Shown: positions 1-7,188 of the stretch, piece by piece
How positions within the stretch are numbered: the stretch's first letter is position 1
How the letters are laid out: each line of letters starts with the position of its first letter
NCBI GenBank assembly: GCA_023259875.1
Contig: JALRFL010000250.1
Location: forward strand, 1 to 9,600
Length of the DNA: 9,600 nucleotides
DNA from: Alphaproteobacteria bacterium
GTDB taxonomy: Bacteria > Pseudomonadota > Alphaproteobacteria > Puniceispirillales > UBA1172
Direction of reading: 5' to 3'
Made by a program: the position numbers and the translations under genes
The notes under the pieces: model-generated
Told to the model about the DNA's origin: nothing
Database searches by the model: none
What the model saw: the letters and a program-made list of their open reading frames with translations, nothing else

Positions 1-1735
1 GGGGCTTGCGTCCCATCCGTTCAAGAAACCGATCCATGGCAAGCGTAAGGCCTTCAGATGGTGGGTTTTCTTTTTTCCAAACGCCCTTGACCCCAGATAC
101 TGGCGCTTTATAACGCGAAAAGGCTTTTTCAAGGGCGGATGACATCTCGCCCACCGTTGCCCCTACGCGGCCTGCCGCCACTGCCGCTGCTAATAAATTG
201 GCTTGGCCTTTTGCCGCATCGGTAAGCGCATCTAGCGCGGCTTGAACCGCATCTGCATCACGCGATTTGCGCAACCCCTCAAGCCGCTTGATCTGTTGGT
301 TGCGCACATCATCGGTATTAATACGCAACACCTCAACCGTTTCATCATCCGGACGCTGTTCAGGTTGATAGATATTAACGCCAATAATGCTTTGCTTGCC
401 GGCATCAATCCATGCTTGGGTGCGTGTGGACACTTCTTCAATGCGTTGCTTTGGCAGGCCTGCGGCGATAGCCTTCGCCATGCCGCCTTTAGCATCAACC
501 TCTGCCAAAAGACGCTCTGCTCTTGTGATCAGCGCATCGGTTAGAAATTCCACCGCACCACTGCCGCCCCATGGATCAATCCATTTGGTTATGCCGCCTT
601 CGCCTGCGAGATGCAGTTGCGTGTTTCGGGCAATACGGGCTGAAAAATCTGTTGGCAGACCAAGCGCTTCATCAAGGGAATTGGTATGCAAAGATTGGGT
701 CTGCCCCCCAACCGCGGCGGCGGCCTCAATCGTTGTGCGAATCACATTATTATAGACATCTTGTGCCGCCAGCGACCAACCCGAGGTTTGACAATGGGTG
801 CGCAACATCAGCAATTTGGGATCGGTAAATCCAAACTCTTTTTGCAGCAGTTTTGCCCATAAGGTTCTTGCTGCCCGAAGTTTTGCCACCTCAACCAAAT
901 AAGGCATGGCATTAGCAAAAAAGAAAGATAAGCGCGGCACAAATTGCTCCGGGGTCAAACCTGCGGCGAGTCCTGCCCGAATGTATTCCAGCCCATCGCC
1001 AAGCGTATAGGCCAGCTCAAGGTCGGCGGTCGCGCCAGCCTCTTCGATATGATAGCCGGATATGGAAATAGAATTGAACTTTGGCATATGCTTTGCGGTA
1101 TAAGCAAAAATATCAGAAACAATCCGCATCGATTCCAAAGGCGGATAAATATAGGTGTTCCGCACCATGAACTCTTTGAGGATATCATTTTGAATCGTGC
1201 CTGTTAATTTTTCAGGGGGAACACCCTGTTCTTCAGCGGCAACAATATAAAGCGCCATGATGGGTAGCACCGCACCATTCATGGTCATGGAAACGCTCAT
1301 CCGATCAAGAGGTATTCCCTTAAACAACACGCGCATATCCTCAATGGAATCAATAGCAACCCCTGCCATTCCAACATCTGAACGCACGCGCGGATTATCA
1401 GAATCATAACCTCTATGGGTGGCCAGATCAAAAGCGATAGACAGCCCCATTTGGCCCGCTGCCAGATTCCGGCGATAAAAGGCATTGGATTCCTCCGCCG
1501 TTGAAAACCCAGCATATTGCCGGATGGTCCAAGGACGCGTGGTGTACATCGTTGGATAAGGCCCACGAGTAAATGGAATCTGCCCCGGTAAGCTTTGATG
1601 GGTATTTTGCCGCGGCACAAGCGACGGCATGGTGATGCCTTCGGGCCATTCTCGGTAAATCGGGGTCGTATGATCCGCCGCTTTTTCATCGGGTAAGGCA
1701 AAGGGGATTGTAGCAAAGTCGGGTATTCGTTTCAT
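1..1735 (-). CDS. mutB: Methylmalonyl-CoA mutase large (catalytic) subunit, 3' part outside window
   Basis: Adenosylcobalamin-dependent isomerase converting (R)-methylmalonyl-CoA to succinyl-CoA, the last step of propionyl-CoA use. The frame is open from ATG at 1735 to the left edge (578 codons). It has no stop inside the window. The protein starts MKRIPDFATIPF and shows the family core: YTTRPWTIRQYAGFS, AFDLATHRGYDSDNPR, SMTMNGAVLP, GTIQNDILKEFMVRNTYIYP and SISGYHIEEAGA. By alignment from memory to the Propionibacterium enzyme, the catalytic or substrate-binding Tyr89, Arg207 and His244 correspond to Tyr74, Arg192 and His229. The visible part covers the TIM barrel and the linker, ending at RFLERMGRKP. 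The B12-binding domain (DxHxxG) should follow off-window. The start overlaps the mutA stop as ATGA, so translation is probably coupled. The TRPWTIRQ signature argues for methylmalonyl-CoA mutase rather than ethylmalonyl- or isobutyryl-CoA mutase. Confidence 0.96.
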   Translation of the reverse strand, partial: MKRIPDFATIPFALPDEKAADHTTPIYREWPEGITMPSLVPRQNTHQSLPGQIPFTRGPYPTMYTTRPWTIRQYAGFSTAEESNAFYRRNLAAGQMGLSIAFDLATHRGYDSDNPRVRSDVGMAGVAIDSIEDMRVLFKGIPLDRMSVSMTMNGAVLPIMALYIVAAEEQGVPPEKLTGTIQNDILKEFMVRNTYIYPPLESMRIVSDIFAYTAKHMPKFNSISISGYHIEEAGATADLELAYTLGDGLEYIRAGLAAGLTPEQFVPRLSFFFANAMPYLVEVAKLRAARTLWAKLLQKEFGFTDPKLLMLRTHCQTSGWSLAAQDVYNNVIRTTIEAAAAVGGQTQSLHTNSLDEALGLPTDFSARIARNTQLHLAGEGGITKWIDPWGGSGAVEFLTDALITRAERLLAEVDAKGGMAKAIAAGLPKQRIEEVSTRTQAWIDAGKQSIIGVNIYQPEQRPDDETVEVLRINTDDVRNQQIKRLEGLRKSRDADAVQAALDALTDAAKGQANLLAAAVAAGRVGATVGEMSSALEKAFSRYKAPVSGVKGVWKKENPPSEGLTLAMDRFLERMGRKP

Positions 1736-3432
1736 GACCCCAGCCCCTTTATCACTTGTTCAAAAACCGCACGCCTTTTGTCGCCTGTTGTCTCTAGGGC
1801 GGCTATCACCGCGCCATGCGTGTTTTGATCCTTTTGCCCAGCCCAATGATGCCAAGTTGCCCCTAAAATCAACAGGTGCGGCTTGGCTGAATTGATATGC
1901 CCTGCCAGTTCATCCGCATCAATGAGCTGCATTTCTGCCAACTCAAAGCCAAGCATCCTGGCTTCATCGCGCCAAGCGGCACGAGCCTTGCTGTTGCCTT
2001 CTTCATCATCCAAAACAAGACAACGCAAGCCGCGATCATAAGCCGACTGGCGCAAATCTTCCCATGGTGCCGCGACCCGGCAATCGCCGCCTCGGGGCAT
2101 TCCTGCCTCAACCATAACTGGGGCTAGTTGATCTGCCGCGGCTTGTGGATGATGATTAACCCCTAGCATTGGGGCATCGCGGTTATCCATCTGTTGCTGA
2201 CGCTTGATGACTGCAGGTTTTGCCCATGCCATCACTTGCCCTGAGGCTGCCGCCGCAAGCGCACCGCCTGATGCCTCTATGTCTTGAAAGTGTTGCCATG
2301 CTTTCGCCGCTAGCTCTTGGCTCATCGCTTCGAGGGTATCTGCACCATAGGCTGGATCTGCGACCTGATCCAGTCTTGCCTCATGGCGCATGATCAGTTG
2401 AATGTTGCGAGCCAGACGGCGGCTCATCCCTGTGCTTCCCGTTAGCCAATCATACGGCAAAGTCGTGATCAGATCACTTCCCCCCAGCGCCGCGCCAAGG
2501 CTAGCCGTAGTGTGCCGCAAAATGTTGTTCATTGGCTCAATCCGCGTCATCATCCGATCTGATGTCAAGGCATGAAGCACCGGCAAATGGTCTGTCGGAA
2601 TATCCATGGCTGAGGCCAAGCGAAGCAACACATAGCGCGCCGCCCTTGTCTTGGCTAGGGCTGGATAAAGTTCTGCGGATACCGCTATGCGCATCACCAA
2701 ACGGGCGCTAGCTTGATCAGGGGAACATCCGGCGGCGTCAAGACAACGCCATTGCCATAAGAGGGTAGAAAGCCCAAAGGCCAATTCTTGTGCCTCTGTC
2801 AAACCTAGCCGATGCATGGTATCCCCTGATGCGGCAAAAACACAACACCCCGGTAAGGCCGAAAGCTGTTCCTTTTGCCAGTTGGCTAATGCCGCGCCGT
2901 CTGTTTCTGCTTTGGCCTCGGTTGCCATACCCACAAGCAAATCCGAGATAGGATCAGCCCCAAGATGAAGATGAAGCGATGCGCCTTTATCATCCATCCC
3001 TGCGGCAACATCTGCCCAGGCCCCCGCCAGAGCCATGCTGTCTTGACCATGATAAAAGCCAAATCCACAGGCCGACATGATGACCCCGTCTAGCAGACGC
3101 GGCAGGTCATAACCCGGATGAGCGGCTAGCCCCATTTGCGCCATGCGAGGGATCATGACCATACTGGCACCGCCCTCCAGCTCATCCAAAATGCTGCGAT
3201 TAAGCGCTGTGGTCTCTGTGCTATCCGCCGCGTGTTGCGCCATTTGCCAGCCTTGAAACAACGGCGAGACCACAGCACGCGGCGTCACCGCCCCATGCGG
3301 ATAAAGCGGCGGCAAGCTAAGGCCATCTTCGCTGATCTGGGTGATATGATCCAACCCGTCAGCGTCAGTGCCTAAGGTCTTGTTAACCATCTCAAGCCAG
3401 TTTGACCAATATGTATCTTGCGTTTCGTTCAT
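1732..3432 (-). CDS. mutA: Methylmalonyl-CoA mutase small (non-catalytic) subunit
   Basis: A 566-residue protein that would pair with the large subunit encoded immediately downstream. The N-terminus (WSNWLEMVNKTLG, then SLPPLYPHGAVTPR and a W-Q-M motif) and the helical linker (MSQELAAKAWQHFQDIEASGG, near residues 370-390) are those of the mutase small subunit. The barrel has degenerated compared with the large subunit and lacks the RPWTIRQYAG and SGYH active-site motifs. The C-terminal flavodoxin-like domain (about residues 460-560) has no DxHxxG cobalamin motif, which is normal for this subunit. It is somewhat shorter than the roughly 640-residue Propionibacterium protein. It is the first gene of the visible operon and its stop overlaps the mutB start (ATGA at 1732-1735). 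Its role as a structural partner is inferred from family knowledge. Confidence 0.9.
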   Translation of the reverse strand: MNETQDTYWSNWLEMVNKTLGTDADGLDHITQISEDGLSLPPLYPHGAVTPRAVVSPLFQGWQMAQHAADSTETTALNRSILDELEGGASMVMIPRMAQMGLAAHPGYDLPRLLDGVIMSACGFGFYHGQDSMALAGAWADVAAGMDDKGASLHLHLGADPISDLLVGMATEAKAETDGAALANWQKEQLSALPGCCVFAASGDTMHRLGLTEAQELAFGLSTLLWQWRCLDAAGCSPDQASARLVMRIAVSAELYPALAKTRAARYVLLRLASAMDIPTDHLPVLHALTSDRMMTRIEPMNNILRHTTASLGAALGGSDLITTLPYDWLTGSTGMSRRLARNIQLIMRHEARLDQVADPAYGADTLEAMSQELAAKAWQHFQDIEASGGALAAAASGQVMAWAKPAVIKRQQQMDNRDAPMLGVNHHPQAAADQLAPVMVEAGMPRGGDCRVAAPWEDLRQSAYDRGLRCLVLDDEEGNSKARAAWRDEARMLGFELAEMQLIDADELAGHINSAKPHLLILGATWHHWAGQKDQNTHGAVIAALETTGDKRRAVFEQVIKGLGS

Positions 3433-3485
3433 CGCACTTGGTGTTTTGTTTTCCCGGACAAATCAGAAATGATGCAAAACATAGT

Positions 3486-3514
3486 TTCATGCTTATACCG
3501 CCTCATGATACGAT
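3486..3514 (+). promoter_or_regulatory. Possible promoter for the glycosyltransferase gene
   Basis: TTCATG (3486-3491) and TACGAT (3509-3514) are 17 bases apart, with the overlapping hexamer GATAAT at 3512-3517. If TACGAT is the -10 box, transcription would start at about 3521, on the A of the ATG, giving a leaderless message. This agrees with the absence of any Shine-Dalgarno sequence before 3521. Matches to consensus are only 3/6 and 4/6, so this is weak. The 88-base gap 3433-3520 must also hold the promoter of the divergent mutAB operon, for which I saw no convincing site. Confidence 0.25.
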
Positions 3515-3520
3515 AATTTC

Positions 3521-5011
3521 ATGGCATCCGTCACCCACAAACCGCTCCTTTCCACCTCGCGTGTTCTTATCGTCATTGGCGTTCTGATCACCCTAAGGCT
3601 GATCGCTATTATCATGAGTCCGTTGGATTTAAGTGTTGATGAAGCGCAATACTGGCTTTGGAGTCAAAATCCATCCGCTGGATATTTTACAAAGCCGCCC
3701 ATGATCGCATGGATCATTGGCTTGGGGACGGCCGTTGCTGGATCAGCGGAATATGGTGTTCGCATTATGGCGCCCTTGCTTCACGGCGTCACTGCGCTGG
3801 TTCTGTGGCAACTCGCGGCAAGGCTTTATCACCCTATGGCTGGGCGGATTGCCGCTTTGGGCTGGATGACTTTGCCTGCGGTAGGGTTAGGCAGTTTTAT
3901 CATCTCAACCGACACGCCACTTTTGCTCTTTACCTCCACCATGCTTTTGGTGCTGGCGCCATTAGCCCATGGCCGTTCACCGGGTTGGTCTGGATTTCTT
4001 TTGGCTGGCATCATGTTAGGGCTAGGGTTTTTATCAAAATATGCCGCGATCTTTAGCCTCATAGGGATTGTGATCTTCTGGGCTGTTCAACCGCGTGACA
4101 AAACATCCCTGCGTCTTAGGGATATTGCGGTGATCATCATTGCCGCGTTGATTGTGGTTAGCCCGAACCTGATCTGGAATCTTCATCATGGCTTTTCCAC
4201 CATTACCCATTTGGGAGATAACGCAAATCTTGATCAATCGCGATTGGCTTTTGGATTTTCGCTGATGCTGTCGTCACTGGCATCAGGGGTTTCATTTTTA
4301 ATTGCTCAATTTGGCGTGATAGGCCCGGTGGTGATGCTAGGGTTTTTGTTAGCGGTAAACACCAAAGGCGGCATTAGACACCGTTTTCTGTTGGGGTTTT
4401 TGTTACCCCCCTTAGTCCTTATTACCGCTCAAGCCATGATAAGTGAGGCTAACGCCAATTGGGCGATGCTGGCATGGCCTCCTGCTCTGGTAATGGTGGC
4501 AGGATGGTGCTGTGATACAGATGGTCGCATCCGCAAACCTCTCTGGTTGACGGCCATGGGGGTAAGCAATTTGGCTTTGGCAGGTGTGATCTGGCTGGCC
4601 AGTTTAACTGGTCAGCTTGGCGTATTGACGCCGCCATCTGACCCCCTTCGCCATTTGCGCGGGTGGGATAGCCATCACACCGCGCTGATAGAAATCATGG
4701 CTGAGCATCCCGTCAAAACTATCATCACCGACCGCCGCGGCACCGCCGCGCTGATGACCCATGCGTTACGCGATCAAGGCATTTCCGTTACTATTATTGA
4801 CGCGGATGGCACGCCATCTAATCATTTCGAAGCATCACACCCTTATCAATCTTTGGGTACAGGCGATCTTGTTATTCTGATGACTGAGGCGGATGCGCCG
4901 CCAAATCTGCCAAAGGTTAACTGGATCACTTTAATCGGGGAAAGCCGCGTTACGATTAGCCATAAGCGTGAACGGCATTTCTTTTTTCACCTCGGCATAG
5001 AAGAAAACTAG
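3521..5011 (+). CDS. ArnT-like integral membrane glycosyltransferase (GT39/GT83 type)
   Basis: A 496-residue polytopic membrane protein of the PMT/ArnT superfamily, which moves sugars from polyprenyl-phosphate carriers to lipid or protein acceptors on the outer face of the inner membrane. After a first hydrophobic helix (about residues 14-33) comes the hallmark first periplasmic loop DLSVDEAQYWLW with the acidic pair Asp40-Glu41, followed by GYFTKPPMIAWI. A second conserved acidic site is STDTPLLL (Asp131). Repeated hydrophobic segments continue to about residue 380. The last 110 residues form a soluble domain with no helix-like stretches (MAEHPVKTIITDRRGTAAL). The gene stands alone: mutA is divergent, mntR is convergent 29 bases away, and no aminoarabinose genes adjoin it. 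The substrate therefore cannot be named and arnT should not be assigned. The start at 3521 lacks a clear ribosome binding site but gives the complete N-terminal helix. Confidence 0.88.
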   Translation: MASVTHKPLLSTSRVLIVIGVLITLRLIAIIMSPLDLSVDEAQYWLWSQNPSAGYFTKPPMIAWIIGLGTAVAGSAEYGVRIMAPLLHGVTALVLWQLAARLYHPMAGRIAALGWMTLPAVGLGSFIISTDTPLLLFTSTMLLVLAPLAHGRSPGWSGFLLAGIMLGLGFLSKYAAIFSLIGIVIFWAVQPRDKTSLRLRDIAVIIIAALIVVSPNLIWNLHHGFSTITHLGDNANLDQSRLAFGFSLMLSSLASGVSFLIAQFGVIGPVVMLGFLLAVNTKGGIRHRFLLGFLLPPLVLITAQAMISEANANWAMLAWPPALVMVAGWCCDTDGRIRKPLWLTAMGVSNLALAGVIWLASLTGQLGVLTPPSDPLRHLRGWDSHHTALIEIMAEHPVKTIITDRRGTAALMTHALRDQGISVTIIDADGTPSNHFEASHPYQSLGTGDLVILMTEADAPPNLPKVNWITLIGESRVTISHKRERHFFFHLGIEEN

Positions 5012-5040
5012 CCCTATGCCATCACGCCATTTTGGTACCA

Positions 5041-5550
5041 TTAGCGTGAGGATGAGGATGTTTTTTGCATAGTTAAACGGCGAAAAACAGTGAGGGTTTT
5101 TTCACTGATATGATGCTCCATGCCTTCGGCGTCAGCATCGGCGGTGACCGGATCAACCCCAATAGCGATTAAAAAATCACGCACCACCGCGTGACGCTCT
5201 GAACAACTATCCGCGAGGGATTTCCCTGCATCGGTGAGATAAATCGGTTGATATGGCTCTGTGCTGACCAAGCCTTCACGATGAAGCCTTTGAATCGTTG
5301 CATTAACTGTTGGGGCAGAAACCCCGAATCTGGCGGCAAGATCAACGGTTCTTGCCTCGCCATATTGGGCAATAAGATCAGCAATCATTTCCACATAATC
5401 TTCGGCAATTTCGCTTTGATGGGCAAGACGGATGCGCTCAAACCTTGCCGCGCTAACCGCGACATCACCTTCAGGCGCATCGCTAGGGTTTTGGGTTGCG
5501 CCAAGTTCACGGTTTTCCAGTGTTTTTCTATCCGACATTCCGTTCGCCAT
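5041..5550 (-). CDS. mntR: Manganese-responsive transcriptional regulator MntR (DtxR family)
   Basis: A 169-residue DtxR/MntR-family repressor that binds Mn(II) and controls manganese uptake or export genes. After a roughly 35-residue polar leader comes the proteobacterial MntR core RFERIRLAHQSEIAEDYVEMI. A winged helix-turn-helix follows (EARTVDLAARFGVSAPTVNATIQRLHREGLV). The metal-binding and dimerisation region contains SERHAVVRDFL and EGMEHHISEKTL, whose Glu and His residues match the ligand set of E. coli MntR. The length is close to the E. coli protein (155 aa), with no SH3-like third domain as in DtxR. No mntH, mntP or sitABCD gene is visible nearby, so its targets lie elsewhere. The start at 5550 is preceded by GGGGAA nine to ten bases upstream; an in-frame ATG at 5538 (MSDRKTLEN) is a possible alternative. 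Confidence 0.93.
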   Translation of the reverse strand: MANGMSDRKTLENRELGATQNPSDAPEGDVAVSAARFERIRLAHQSEIAEDYVEMIADLIAQYGEARTVDLAARFGVSAPTVNATIQRLHREGLVSTEPYQPIYLTDAGKSLADSCSERHAVVRDFLIAIGVDPVTADADAEGMEHHISEKTLTVFRRLTMQKTSSSSR

Positions 5551-5564
5551 CTTCCCGATTCCCC

Positions 5565-5585
5565 AGCTTGATTATGATCAAAGCT
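5565..5585. promoter_or_regulatory. Imperfect palindrome, possible operator in front of mntR
   Basis: The left arm AGCTTGAT (5565-5572) and right arm ATCAAAGCT (5577-5585) are inverted copies differing by one inserted base, around a TATG centre. The inner TGAT/ATCA arms are perfect. It lies 15 bases upstream of the mntR start and downstream of the promoter-like site, where a bound repressor could block transcription. I do not recognise it as a known MntR or Mur box, so autoregulation is only an inference. Confidence 0.3.
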
Positions 5586-5609
5586 TATGGTTTTCACACA
5601 GGCGTTTTC

Positions 5610-5637
5610 CTTATCTCTCTTAGGGTAGGGAAGTCAA
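5610..5637 (-). promoter_or_regulatory. mntR: Candidate sigma-70-type promoter of mntR
   Basis: On the minus strand, TTGACT (5637-5632; 5/6 to the -35 consensus) is followed after 16 bases by GATAAG (5615-5610; 4/6 to the -10 consensus). The predicted start would be near 5603, leaving a leader of about 50 bases that contains the palindrome at 5565-5585. This rests on motif match only. Confidence 0.4.
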
Positions 5638-5661
5638 ATCCGCCGTGCAAGGTCAAAATTT

Positions 5662-5697
5662 GCTTGTCATTAGGCGATCAGAATGGCAAGTCATTAG
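5662..5697. repeat. Spaced 12-base direct repeat upstream of the DUF1244 gene
   Basis: GCTTGTCATTAG (5662-5673) and GCAAGTCATTAG (5686-5697) differ at two of twelve positions and repeat with a 24-base period, ending 27 bases before the preferred DUF1244 start. Repeats in phase over about two helical turns can be activator sites, but no known regulator is recognised. The first copy overlaps a TTGTCA -35-like hexamer (5665-5670) without a convincing -10 box. Confidence 0.45.
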
Positions 5698-5724
5698 AGG
5701 ATATTTTCCTTCGCGAGGATGATC

Positions 5725-6012
5725 ATGACAAATCACAACACCGAGATTGAAGCCGCCGCATTCCGCCGGTTGATCAAACATCTTCAAGAACGCACCGATG
5801 TTCAGAATATTGATTTGATGAATCTGGCTGGTTTTTGCCGAAATTGCCTATCCCGTTGGTATCATGAAGCCGCGGATGAGGCCAATATGGCCATGGATTC
5901 GCAAACAGCAAAAACCCATGTCTATGGGATGCCTTATGACGAATGGAAAGCCAAATATCAGACTGAAGCAACACCAGAACAGTTAGAAGCCTTAAAGAAA
6001 AATCATTCCTAA
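5725..6012 (+). CDS. DUF1244 family protein
   Basis: A small soluble protein of 95 residues matching the DUF1244 family, widespread in Alpha- and Gammaproteobacteria and of unknown function. Its conserved centre is clear: AAFRRLIKHLQERTDVQNID, then LMNLAGFCRNCLSRWYHEAA with a CxxC pair, then HVYGMPYDEWKAKYQ and the C-terminal TPEQLEALKK. The length is typical. I prefer the ATG at 5725 because GAGGA at 5715-5719 lies five bases before it; the in-frame ATG at 5719 overlaps that site and would add two residues. It is the first gene of a plus-strand cluster with gapR (30 bases downstream) and pyrF. The family assignment is secure; no biochemical role can be read from the sequence. The two cysteines could bind a metal or be redox-active, but that is speculation. 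Confidence 0.9.
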   Translation: MTNHNTEIEAAAFRRLIKHLQERTDVQNIDLMNLAGFCRNCLSRWYHEAADEANMAMDSQTAKTHVYGMPYDEWKAKYQTEATPEQLEALKKNHS

Positions 6013-6042
6013 GCCCTTAATTTCAACCGGATGGAAGCCTTT

Positions 6043-6303
6043 ATGAACGCACCTGAATCTTTCAAAGCTGGCAATCAAACCCCTGATATGTTGCGGCAAT
6101 TTATTGAACGCATCGAACGGCTAGAAGAAGATAAAGCCGCGCTGATGGCCGATATCCGTGAGGTATATAGCGAGGCCAAGGGATATGGCTTTGACCCCAA
6201 GATTATGCGCCAAGTGGTAAAGATGCGCGCCATGGATAAACAAGACCTGATGGAGCAAGACCAGTTGATTGAAACCTATCGGTCTGCCCTAGGGTTGATA
6301 TAG
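6043..6303 (+). CDS. gapR: GapR family nucleoid-associated DNA-binding protein (DUF2312)
   Basis: A coiled-coil DNA-binding protein of 86 residues. Caulobacter GapR clamps overtwisted AT-rich DNA and helps replication and topoisomerase action; the same role is inferred here. Diagnostic segments are LRQFIERIERLEEDKAAL (long N-terminal coiled coil), then IREVYSEAKGYGFDPKIMRQ (the DUF2312 signature), then VVKMRAMDKQDLMEQDQLIE and the terminal YRSALGLI. The many Lys and Arg residues around the GFD turn fit DNA contact. I chose the ATG at 6043 because GGAAG at 6033-6037 is five bases before it; an upstream in-frame ATG at 6031 would add four residues (MEAF) and lacks a good site. Its stop TAG at 6301-6303 overlaps the ribosome binding site of pyrF, so the two are probably co-translated. 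Confidence 0.93.
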   Translation: MNAPESFKAGNQTPDMLRQFIERIERLEEDKAALMADIREVYSEAKGYGFDPKIMRQVVKMRAMDKQDLMEQDQLIETYRSALGLI

Positions 6304-6309
6304 GATCAG

Positions 6310-7188
6310 ATGATGACAGGTTTTGCCGCTCGCCTCACTGATGCGATTCGCGCCAGAAATTCGGTGCTTTGTGCCGGCATTGACCCTCATCTTGATTTGC
6401 TGCCTCCTCTTTTTCAGCAAAAAAATATGACAGAAGCGGTGAGGGACTGGGCTTTTGAACTGATCCCGCTTTTGGCAGGGCAAGTGCCTGTGATTAAACC
6501 CCAAGCCGCGATGTTTGAACGGCTAGGGCCTTCGGGCATGACCATGCTTGCCTCGTTATCCCAAGCCGCCATGGCAGAGGGGTTGATGGTGATTATGGAC
6601 GCTAAGCGCGGCGATATCGGGTCAACCGCCGCCGCCTATGCCGAAGCATGGCTAGGTCATGAGGCCGGATTTGCATCTGATGCCCTTACGATTAATCCGT
6701 ATTTGGGCCGCGATAGCCTTGAGCCATTTGCCGAAAAAGCACAAAAAAGCAAAGCCGGATTGTTCACTTTGCTGCGCACAAGCAACCCCGGTTCTGCTGA
6801 TATTCAGATGCTTCAATCTATTGAAAAGAAACCTGTTTTTCATCATGTGGCAGATATGATTCGCCCATTTATGGAATCTATGGTGGATGCGTCTGGGTTT
6901 TCGTCATTCGGTGTCGTGATCGGGGCAACTTGGCCCGATGAACAGGCCGCATTGCGAAAAATGTTGCCCGAATGCCTTTTCCTGATTCCCGGATTTGGGG
7001 CGCAAGGGGCAAGCGCCTCTGACGCGCTAGCCGGTTTGGTGAAAGGCCCCGAAGGCTGGGAAGGCGGGGTTGTGAACTCCTCACGGGGACTAACCATGCC
7101 TGCGGAGGCCAATGAAGCCCGAAATCTGACCGATTGGCGTGCCGCAATTCGTTCAGCTACCAGCCAAACTATCCAAGCCCTGCGCTGA
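6310..7188 (+). CDS. pyrF: Orotidine 5'-phosphate decarboxylase, type 2
   Basis: Catalyses decarboxylation of OMP to UMP, the last step of de novo pyrimidine synthesis, in the cytoplasm. At 292 residues it has the length of the longer type 2 (Mycobacterium/Myxococcus-like) branch rather than the roughly 230-residue E. coli type. Motifs in order: LCAGIDPHLDLLP (residues 20-32), VIKPQAAMFE (61-70), and the catalytic VIMDAKRGDIGSTAAAYA with Asp97, Lys99 and Asp102. Then come LTINPYLGRDSL, FTLLRTSNPGSADIQ, FGVVIGATWP, LIPGFGAQGA and the phosphate-binding VVNSSRGLTMP. ATG codons occur at 6310 and 6313; AGGA at 6302-6305 is four and seven bases away, so the second is equally possible. It follows gapR by six bases and closes the cluster. 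Confidence 0.96.
   Translation: MMTGFAARLTDAIRARNSVLCAGIDPHLDLLPPLFQQKNMTEAVRDWAFELIPLLAGQVPVIKPQAAMFERLGPSGMTMLASLSQAAMAEGLMVIMDAKRGDIGSTAAAYAEAWLGHEAGFASDALTINPYLGRDSLEPFAEKAQKSKAGLFTLLRTSNPGSADIQMLQSIEKKPVFHHVADMIRPFMESMVDASGFSSFGVVIGATWPDEQAALRKMLPECLFLIPGFGAQGASASDALAGLVKGPEGWEGGVVNSSRGLTMPAEANEARNLTDWRAAIRSATSQTIQALR

Noticed and set aside
242..755. Open frames on the plus strand of 85-122 codons
   Set aside because: They are antisense to mutB, which has a complete conserved mutase frame through this stretch; their translations are rich in Cys, His and Arg with no family resemblance.
1297..1716. A 139-codon minus-strand frame and a 73-codon frame at 1428-1649
   Set aside because: Both are alternative frames of the mutB N-terminal region; the true frame from 1735 carries all expected mutase motifs.
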